Shown here in pieces: positions 1-5,093 of a stretch of DNA of 8,345 nt. The DNA is from Legionellales bacterium UBA4722 (GTDB lineage Bacteria; Pseudomonadota; Gammaproteobacteria; DSM-16500), in the NCBI GenBank assembly GCA_002404295.1, contig DHJK01000029.1, forward strand, positions 1 through 8,345, read 5' to 3'. How positions within the stretch are numbered: position 1 is the stretch's first letter; the number at the start of each line of letters is the position of its first letter. Both the position numbers and the translations under genes were made by a program. A model generated the notes under the pieces. It searched no databases. It worked only from the letters and a program-made list of their open reading frames with translations, and was not told where the DNA came from.

Positions 1-80
1 CTAATAATCAAAAATTGAAAGGATCTGTGTTTGCTGCAGATGCACCTTTTGTTCGTGGCTGTATTAGTATAAGTATTTAA
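1..80 (+). CDS. 3' end of an unidentified gene (partial)
   Basis: Frame 3 is open from the window edge to a TAA at 78-80, while the other two plus frames stop at once. The peptide ends in VFAADAPFVRGCISISI. I do not recognise it. A T-rich stretch follows the stop, and the MFS gene converges on it from the other strand with only 23 bp between the two stops, which is a common layout for two real gene ends. With about 25 codons visible in AT-rich DNA, an open frame by chance is also possible. Confidence 0.35.
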   Translation, partial: NNQKLKGSVFAADAPFVRGCISISI

Positions 81-103
81 TATTTTTTTGAAGTATAGTA
101 ACC

Positions 104-1336
104 CTAGAAAGATTCGGATTTCCTATAATAATTACATACAATCAAACTCATAAATCCAACAACCCCACACACATACCAAACAATATTCCCACCAAACTGC
201 AAATAAATATACCCACCACACGCCGGCCCAACAACACGACTTGTTGCATACACCATCCTATACAACCCTAAATTATGCCCCTTTTTATTTCCCTCCGCTT
301 TTTGATAACAAATCAGTTGCGCCATGCAGAAAAAAACAATTTCTCCTAGCGTATAAATAATACAAGCAAGAATAGCGAAGGAGAAAAGAGAAGAAAAACT
401 TAACATCAGCATGCCAAAACCAATAAAAAAACTGCTAAGTCTAATCATGAAAATTTTGTTGTAGTTCCCGATAATATTACCTATGGGTGTTTCAAACAGA
501 ACAACTATCAAAGAGTTTAATGTGAATAATATACCTACTGCATTGATACCTAGATGAGGAAAGGTGGCATTTATATAGATGGGGTAAGTTGAATTTAATT
601 GAGAAACGACTGAACCAATAGAGAGTACACAACCCAATACTACCATAATGATTGCTCGATCATTATGCTTAATAGCTAAGTCAGTATGAGGGTTAGAGGA
701 ATTTATACTATTAGGCTTTATGACGTTTGGCTTATCCTGCTTGCGTTCTTGTAAAATTAAATAACCCGCTACAGAAGCAATTATTAGACCAGACATAGCG
801 AATATGTATTGAAATCCATATCGCGCGACTAAGCTTATAATCACTGCCGATAGCCCTAAACCTAAATTTGAAGCGGTCGATAGTATATTTATTGCTTTTA
901 ATCGTTGTGGTTCCACCTCTGCGCATTGCTTCAGCACCCAAGTGTAATTAGACGTGATGGAGCTATAAGTGGCGCCGCCCAGCACGAATAGGTTGACCAT
1001 TAGCAAATTGGGGGTCTGTATTTTGATTAATAATAAATATCCAATTGCTTGAATGAGTAGGCTATAGGCGAGCGTGTTTCCCGGTGATATTTTGTCGGAG
1101 AGTTTTCCTCCTAAATAGCCACCAACGATCGCGCCTAATCCCCAACAAGAAATAATTCTCCCAGCAGTCGCAATATCAATATGTAGATCGTTAACGAAAT
1201 AAATGGAGAGAAAATAGAAGACGCCCATCAATGTGGATTCGGTTAGGCTTAAAGCGACTCCACGCCAACAAGACGTCGGGAGCCCCGCGTAGCTTTTTAA
1301 GTACGATTTACCTAGCATTAATAAATAATTTTGCAT
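104..1336 (-). CDS. MFS transporter, 12 transmembrane segments
   Basis: This is an integral inner-membrane transporter of the major facilitator superfamily, probably a proton-coupled exporter of the drug-antiporter type; the substrate cannot be read from sequence. The 410-residue product has about twelve hydrophobic segments in two halves of six, separated by a polar cytoplasmic loop at about residues 196-227. MFS motif A is clear between helices 2 and 3 (G77-K-L-S-D81-K-I). The second half carries a glycine/proline-rich helix 11 (SRVVGPACGGYIY, about 366-378), typical of the superfamily. The ATG at 1336 is taken as the start. An in-frame TTG at 1354 would add six residues and an in-frame stop lies just above it. 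Neither start has a convincing Shine-Dalgarno, so the start is uncertain. A strong promoter with a dyad lies about 70 bp upstream. The gene is transcribed alone, converging on the gene fragment at 1-80. Confidence 0.85.
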   Translation of the reverse strand: MQNYLLMLGKSYLKSYAGLPTSCWRGVALSLTESTLMGVFYFLSIYFVNDLHIDIATAGRIISCWGLGAIVGGYLGGKLSDKISPGNTLAYSLLIQAIGYLLLIKIQTPNLLMVNLFVLGGATYSSITSNYTWVLKQCAEVEPQRLKAINILSTASNLGLGLSAVIISLVARYGFQYIFAMSGLIIASVAGYLILQERKQDKPNVIKPNSINSSNPHTDLAIKHNDRAIIMVVLGCVLSIGSVVSQLNSTYPIYINATFPHLGINAVGILFTLNSLIVVLFETPIGNIIGNYNKIFMIRLSSFFIGFGMLMLSFSSLFSFAILACIIYTLGEIVFFCMAQLICYQKAEGNKKGHNLGLYRMVYATSRVVGPACGGYIYLQFGGNIVWYVCGVVGFMSLIVCNYYRKSESF

Positions 1337-1406
1337 GACAGTTATTGTGGCCAAGCGTGATGAATAAGGTTATTTCTATTTTAAAAATTTAGAGGTAAGA
1401 GTAAGC

Positions 1407-1434
1407 ATTATACTCTTTGAAAGATAGCTTTCAA
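1407..1434 (-). promoter_or_regulatory. sigma70-like promoter of the MFS gene
   Basis: On the minus strand there is a perfect -10 hexamer TATAAT (1407-1412) and a -35 TTGAAA (1429-1434, five of six consensus bases) separated by 16 bp. Transcription would start near 1400 and leave a leader of about 45-65 nt before the MFS start codon. It is the best promoter match in the accessory half of the window. Confidence 0.7.
1417..1434. promoter_or_regulatory. operator-like dyad inside the MFS promoter
   Basis: TTGAAAG-ATAG-CTTTCAA is a perfect 7-bp inverted repeat with a 4-bp spacer. It covers the whole -35 element and most of the promoter spacer. A dimeric repressor bound here would block RNA polymerase, so this is a natural site for control of the transporter. 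No regulator gene is next to it. Chance symmetry arising from the -35 sequence cannot be excluded. Confidence 0.45.
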
Positions 1435-1486
1435 TTGTTATAGCTGAATCCTATCTGGTTTGGTGTATTATATTCAGCAAGTTTCA

Positions 1487-1540
1487 CTGTTCCTATCGTG
1501 CCCGTGCCAGGCTTGCGGGCATGATTCTCGTACAGGACAG
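1487..1540. repeat. small GTGCCC-type hairpin repeat
   Basis: This is an imperfect palindrome of 54 bp. An inner stem pairs ATCGTGCCCG (1495-1504) with CGGGCATGAT (1516-1525), nine of ten matching. An outer stem pairs CTGT-CCT (1487-1494, one bulged T) with AGGACAG (1534-1540). No T-run follows, so it is not a typical terminator. Its left end nearly matches the outer end of the inverted repeat at 4694-4862, read on the other strand, so it appears to be a second copy of the same repeat family. Confidence 0.55.
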
Positions 1541-1556
1541 ATTTTAAAAATTACTG

Positions 1557-1881
1557 CTTAGAAGCTCCTTCCCACGCAGGGCTGAGGGATCGACATGTTT
1601 TGTAATCGCAAAGCTGCTTTAATACTGTCACCCCGCAAAATTTTCGTCAATTATACTTAATAAAAACACAAATCTCGCACGAAAATTTGTGCGGGGTCCG
1701 GTTACAGCCTCTTTTAGAATACTATCAAGGCTGCTACCAGACCCCGCACAAATTTTCGTGGTAGGCCAGTTTTTTTGTCTAATGCTGTTGACGAAAATTT
1801 TGCGGGGTGACAGTATTAAAGCAGCTTTGCGATTACAAAACGTGTCGATCCGTCAGCACGCAGGGGGAAGGAGCTTCTAAG
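1557..1881. repeat. 325-bp nested palindromic element (MITE- or BIME-like)
   Basis: Outer arms of 94 bp (1557-1650 and 1788-1881) are near-perfect reverse complements. An inner pair of 30 bp (1678-1707 and 1731-1760) matches at 27 positions. Both pairs share exactly the same centre, about 1719, so the element is one long interrupted palindrome with a 23-bp loop. The 27-bp stretches between the arm pairs are equal in length but diverged. A motif of the form CCCCGCA(C)AAATTTTCGT occurs four times in alternating orientation. There is no transposase and no convincing target duplication. It fills most of the gene-free gap 1337-1944 between two minus-strand genes. It resembles non-autonomous palindromic repeats; transcribed in either direction it would fold into a large hairpin. 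Confidence 0.85.
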
Positions 1882-1944
1882 GTATTGGCGCGCTCTTTCC
1901 ACTCTGAGGCATGGTAGCAGGATTGAAGTGATGAATTACCTTTA

Positions 1945-3600
1945 TTACATTCCGCTTAATTTATTCATGGCTGGTCGCAAATGCTGAACTTCGTTTTTAA
2001 ATCCTTCTTGATATTCTATTGCTTTTTTGCGGCCATGGAAAAATCCTGCTGCAAGACCACTTCCGCCACTTATTGCTAATACTGGTGCAGTTGCGAGCCC
2101 TCCAGTTAAAGCAATAGCTGCTCCTGCAAGGAGCCCAAATAAAGCACCGAGGGCAGTTTTCAGAAGAGGAGACATAGGCGGCAGGCCCATTAATTTAACC
2201 TGCAACTCGTTTTCCAGGCTAGAAATTTCACTAAGCTTAGTTAGTTTTTCTATCATAAATTTCTTCGCTATTCCATCAAGGTGGCTGCACATTATGTTTT
2301 TTGTCTTTGTGCTTGTTTTAGAGTCTTGCTCTAATGCATTCATAAACTCACTAAAAGCTACTGCTACATTTTTAGATTCTTGAGGACATTTTAAACATTC
2401 AATAGTCTCTTTAAAACTTTCAAGTTCTTGAGATGGGGCTCCTTCTATCATTGTTCTTTTCTTTGGCCAACCTTCAATTGCATGTCGTCTAATGACTCGT
2501 TCCGAAGTCCAGTTCAACAACCAGGTTGTTGAGTTTAACTTTTTGTTATTTAACAATTTCTTTAGATCATTATGGTGTTTCGTGATAACGGGGTCATGAT
2601 AACGATCAGAAAAATTTCTATCTGCATAAGTTTTAGCTTCAACTTCATTTAAGCGCTCAAGAATTCCATTTATTATCTGTTTTGTTTCTGGATGGTCTTC
2701 CCTAAATACCAAATACATACGTTTTAGACGACCGAAATCATTACAAGGATATATTTGTAACAAGCGATGAGGATGGTAACCTTCTAGTTGTTTACTATAC
2801 ATTACACAATGACGACTAAATTCATTTTTATATGGAAAATTTGTGTCGTTTTCTTCTTTAAGTAGAGATTCCATTCTACGAGCTAACTTATCCCAACCTA
2901 CTAATTCTTGGCATGCAGACAAAGCAGAATATAAAATATTTAAATCACGCTCTGCTGCATTTTCTTGTTTTTTGCTGGTGATTATTGCTCTTAAAATTTC
3001 AAGGATGCTATGCGCATTTGTTTGTTCACTCTTTTCTTCCTTCGCTTCCCGCTGATTTTTCTTTAGATATTCAGCAATAAGTTGTTCTGCTTCAGCCATC
3101 TTCTTAATAAACGACGCTACACTATTGGCACTCTGCGCCATTAGGTCTTCAATTGGCGTACTTTTGTGCTTATTTTTCGCTGTAAGAATAACAAAGAGTT
3201 GGTGATTTTCAGTTGCAATATCTAGGATTTTTTCCGCTATGCTAAATTGGCACCGCCAAATAGCATGATGTAAGAAGTTGCCGGCATCATCACTATCAGT
3301 TAATTGAACAGTGGTTTTTGCCTCTTCTAAAAAAGCACAAGCTTTTTCCTCTAGTCCTACGTTATTTCTACTTGTTTTTGGTAGTTTTGCTAAAGAGAAA
3401 ATAAGCGGTGTTGACTGACCAGGATTCATTCCCTGACTATTACTTGTGAAGCTCTGTGATGCGGTTTTTAATAATTGAATAGCTTCATGAAAATTGTCTT
3501 GTTTAATATAGTCAAATAATTGCTTTTCAGAATCGTTGGGCTTATATACATCTGCTAAAGAAAAATCGGGTACTAACTTAATAATACGAGTCCTAGCCAT
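1945..3600 (-). CDS. ankyrin-like protein with C-terminal membrane hairpin, candidate effector
   Basis: This 551-residue protein belongs to no family I can name. The N-terminal third has segments that look like degenerate ankyrin repeats: a TPLIFSLA stretch at 64-71, GNFLHHAIWRCQFSIAEKIL at 107-126, and a STPIEDLM stretch at 147-154. Residues 160-250 are charged and helical (EAKEEKSEQ), and the middle is polar without recognisable motifs. At 479-522 there is a glycine/alanine-rich hydrophobic stretch that can form two short membrane helices with glycine-zipper spacing, followed by a basic, polar tail. There is no signal peptide. The ATG at 3600 is preceded by AGGGGG at 9 nt, a good Shine-Dalgarno. 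It lies 73 bp after the OTU gene on the same strand and may be co-transcribed with it. Ankyrin segments plus a late membrane hairpin suggest a secreted, host-membrane-targeted protein, but this is inference. Confidence 0.8.
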   Translation of the reverse strand: MARTRIIKLVPDFSLADVYKPNDSEKQLFDYIKQDNFHEAIQLLKTASQSFTSNSQGMNPGQSTPLIFSLAKLPKTSRNNVGLEEKACAFLEEAKTTVQLTDSDDAGNFLHHAIWRCQFSIAEKILDIATENHQLFVILTAKNKHKSTPIEDLMAQSANSVASFIKKMAEAEQLIAEYLKKNQREAKEEKSEQTNAHSILEILRAIITSKKQENAAERDLNILYSALSACQELVGWDKLARRMESLLKEENDTNFPYKNEFSRHCVMYSKQLEGYHPHRLLQIYPCNDFGRLKRMYLVFREDHPETKQIINGILERLNEVEAKTYADRNFSDRYHDPVITKHHNDLKKLLNNKKLNSTTWLLNWTSERVIRRHAIEGWPKKRTMIEGAPSQELESFKETIECLKCPQESKNVAVAFSEFMNALEQDSKTSTKTKNIMCSHLDGIAKKFMIEKLTKLSEISSLENELQVKLMGLPPMSPLLKTALGALFGLLAGAAIALTGGLATAPVLAISGGSGLAAGFFHGRKKAIEYQEGFKNEVQHLRPAMNKLSGM

Positions 3601-3673
3601 GTTTTATAACCCCCTGAATATTTGAGACAACCTCTAAGACGGATATCAGATTGTATTTCTTACACTATCATCT

Positions 3674-4543
3674 TTACTTTATTAATCCGCGAGGTATTGA
3701 CGGGTCAACTGAATTGCTTTGTTTAAGTGCATTAGCTTCAGTTTTAGGCCTTAGTATTGAAAATGACACGACGCTAGCTTTGCTTGCTCGACCTTGCACA
3801 CCCGGTAAATCTGCTAATGCAATACGTAATGCATATTGATAATCACTGTCAATTTGTGTCATGGTTTCTGTGTATTTCTTTGGATCCGTTATTTTTAATT
3901 TATCGTGTACAGCAATGAATTGTGCTGTTTCTTCATGATATTTTTCGATCTGACGTGTATAACGCGAATCTTGATTTTGTTTGACTTCTATTTCTAAAGA
4001 ACTTTCTGCAGGTGTTTTATTAATCTGCGGTTGCCCACAACATTCTGCAATGCCTTTAGCAAAAGCATTGTAACCACAATTACCATCATGCAGCGTTGCT
4101 TTATCAATCTGGCCATTCATTAAGACGGCATCCCAATGCGTGTTGTTAGTATTGGTCAGTGCGATCACAGGTTGATTGGGTGTCTGGACGGCAGATAACA
4201 CGCTAACGCTTTTTTTATTATTTTTAGTTTCAGGGAATTCAACCACAAAAGTCACCTGCAATAATTCTGCTAACAATGTGAGTTCAATATCAGTAGCCCA
4301 TGCCCGATCCGGTGATTGTTCTTTAATAAATTGACGTTTACCGCCTATCACATTGACCGTATCACGAAAGCGTTTAACGGCAGGGCCATCAGCGATGGGG
4401 GCACCGTGAATATCCGTTAAATTACCTTCTATATAACGAAAGACCAGTGATCTTAAGTCTTTTGCCATGCGCTCTTGGTATTCTTTGCCTTGATAAGCGA
4501 GATGTTGTTCTAGACCCAAGCGCTTTAATTGTTGTGTAAACAT
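3674..4543 (-). CDS. OTU-like cysteine protease with permuted catalytic order
   Basis: A 289-residue protein carries the hallmarks of OTU-family deubiquitinases in an unusual order. A normal OTU domain runs Cys motif (DGNC), helix, WG-D-E helix, strands, then His motif. Here the helix (LRSLVFRYIEGN, 30-41), the WATDIELTLLAELL helix (82-95), the strand TFVVEF (98-103) and the His motif NTNNTHWDAV (131-140, His136) come first. The Cys motif HDGNCGYNAFAKGIAEC (152-168, Cys156) follows. No OTU-style His motif (H-W or H-Y) occurs after the Cys, so this looks like one circularly permuted domain rather than two broken ones. The C-terminal 120 residues are polar and helical. OTU enzymes cleave ubiquitin chains in host cells and bacterial ones are secreted effectors; both are inferred here. 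The ATG at 4543 is chosen over the TTG at 4579 because GGGG lies 7 nt before it. Confidence 0.75.
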   Translation of the reverse strand: MFTQQLKRLGLEQHLAYQGKEYQERMAKDLRSLVFRYIEGNLTDIHGAPIADGPAVKRFRDTVNVIGGKRQFIKEQSPDRAWATDIELTLLAELLQVTFVVEFPETKNNKKSVSVLSAVQTPNQPVIALTNTNNTHWDAVLMNGQIDKATLHDGNCGYNAFAKGIAECCGQPQINKTPAESSLEIEVKQNQDSRYTRQIEKYHEETAQFIAVHDKLKITDPKKYTETMTQIDSDYQYALRIALADLPGVQGRASKASVVSFSILRPKTEANALKQSNSVDPSIPRGLIK

Positions 4544-4550
4544 AGTGTTA

Positions 4551-4554
4551 CCCC
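4551..4554 (-). promoter_or_regulatory. Shine-Dalgarno that sets the start of the OTU gene
   Basis: GGGG on the minus strand lies 7 nt before the ATG at 4543. The longer reading from the TTG at 4579 has no such site, so the shorter protein is preferred. Confidence 0.55.
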
Positions 4555-4604
4555 AGTTTAGTGGATGAGCTATTTTCAAATAGTGAGCGGGAGTCGCTGA
4601 CGAT

Positions 4605-4633
4605 ATAGTATTGTATTGAATTGTACATGAAAA
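4605..4633 (-). promoter_or_regulatory. possible promoter of the OTU gene
   Basis: On the minus strand TACTAT (4605-4610) is a five-of-six -10 match and TTTTCA (4628-4633) a four-of-six -35 match, with a 17-bp spacer. The start would fall about 55 nt before the ATG. The -35 is weak, and in AT-rich DNA such matches arise by chance. Confidence 0.3.
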
Positions 4634-4693
4634 AAGCTATGAGGGGAAGTTTGTGTTTATTCTCAGTGTAGTTGTTTAGCGATTTCCACTGAA

Positions 4694-4862
4694 CTAATCG
4701 TGCCCGCGTGCGTCTTTTCTTATATTTTATCAAAAGCATGAGATTACAATGACAGTTGCATTTTAGAGCTATTATTTCAAGGTAGGATGTCAGAATATAT
4801 GACGGATTAAAGTTAATCGAAAAGACGCACGCGGGCACGGGCACGGGCACGGGCACGATTAG
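4694..4862. repeat. GTGCCC-type inverted repeat around a 99-bp core
   Basis: The left arm 4694-4719 and the right arm 4819-4862 are reverse complements apart from an 18-bp insertion in the right arm, which is exactly three extra GGGCAC units. The weaker flanking match (CACTG before, CAGTA after) suggests the element extends a few bases further each side. The core is AT-rich, with no gene and no further pairing that I can see. It occupies the middle of the gene-free region 4544-4985. The outer end is shared with the hairpin at 1487-1540, so this is a dispersed element family. No transposase is present. Confidence 0.8.
4833..4856. repeat. tandem GGGCAC hexamer, four copies
   Basis: Four perfect head-to-tail copies of GGGCAC lie in the right arm of the inverted repeat. 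The left arm has a single unit. This points to slipped-strand expansion after the element formed, and copy number may vary between strains. Confidence 0.85.
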
Positions 4863-4931
4863 GACAGTAGAACTCGCTGAATTGTTATGGATTATTCACT
4901 TTAATATTCTGATAGTTTTACAAAAACTCGC

Positions 4932-4960
4932 TTGCACCATGCTCCACGCAATGCTATCTT
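4932..4960 (+). promoter_or_regulatory. possible promoter of tRNA-Val and thrS
   Basis: TTGCAC (4932-4937) and TATCTT (4955-4960) are spaced by 17 bp. Transcription would start about 20 nt before the tRNA. Both hexamers are imperfect, but the position is right and nothing else upstream of the tRNA fits better. Confidence 0.4.
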
Positions 4961-4985
4961 TACGACCCTCATTTAATGAAGTTGC

Positions 4986-5060
4986 AGGCACGTAGCTCAG
5001 TGGTAGAGCACCACCTTGACATGGTGGTGGTCGGTGGTTCGATCCCACTCGTGCCTACCA
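4986..5060 (+). tRNA. tRNA-Val (anticodon GAC)
   Basis: A complete cloverleaf can be drawn. The acceptor AGGCACG (4986-4992) pairs with CGTGCCT (5050-5056). The D stem is GCTC/GAGC. The anticodon stem CCACC/GGTGG encloses the loop TTGACAT, with anticodon GAC at 5018-5020, which reads the valine codons GUC and GUU. The T stem GGTGG/CCACT has one G-U pair, and its loop is TTCGATC. The discriminator A and the CCA end (5058-5060) are encoded. The D loop is short (7 nt). The thrS start codon follows 33 nt after the CCA with no terminator between, so the tRNA is probably cut from the 5' part of the thrS transcript or shares its promoter. Confidence 0.95.
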
Positions 5061-5093
5061 GTTTGTGTGATCCCTATGATAGAAGAGCGCTCT

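Noticed and set aside
1689..1880. 63-codon plus-strand frame
   Set aside because: It lies entirely inside the 325-bp palindrome and has no ribosome site; the palindromic sequence explains it.
2027..2383. 118-codon plus-strand frame opposite the 551-residue gene
   Set aside because: It is an antisense shadow of the glycine/alanine-rich membrane region, with no Shine-Dalgarno and no protein-like conservation that I recognise.
4548..4856. 102-codon minus-strand frame starting with GTG and reading MPVPVPVP
   Set aside because: It begins inside the GGGCAC hexamer repeat, has no Shine-Dalgarno, crosses the repeat core and overlaps the start of the OTU gene. The repeated VP is a product of the hexamers.
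4833..4856. CRISPR-like or other spaced repeat array
   Set aside because: The units are 6 bp and directly adjacent with no spacers, and there are no cas genes in the window.
1487..4866. Complete insertion sequence or composite transposon
   Set aside because: No transposase or recombinase is encoded, and no clear target-site duplication was found at either end.
5016..5093. Upstream extension of thrS into the tRNA
   Set aside because: The extra residues are translated tRNA sequence. The family N-terminus matches from the ATG at 5094.
5061..5093. T-box or thrS operator-type leader
   Set aside because: Only 33 nt separate the tRNA end and the start codon. There is a 10-bp palindrome but no room for a T-box or for tRNA-Thr-like operator arms.
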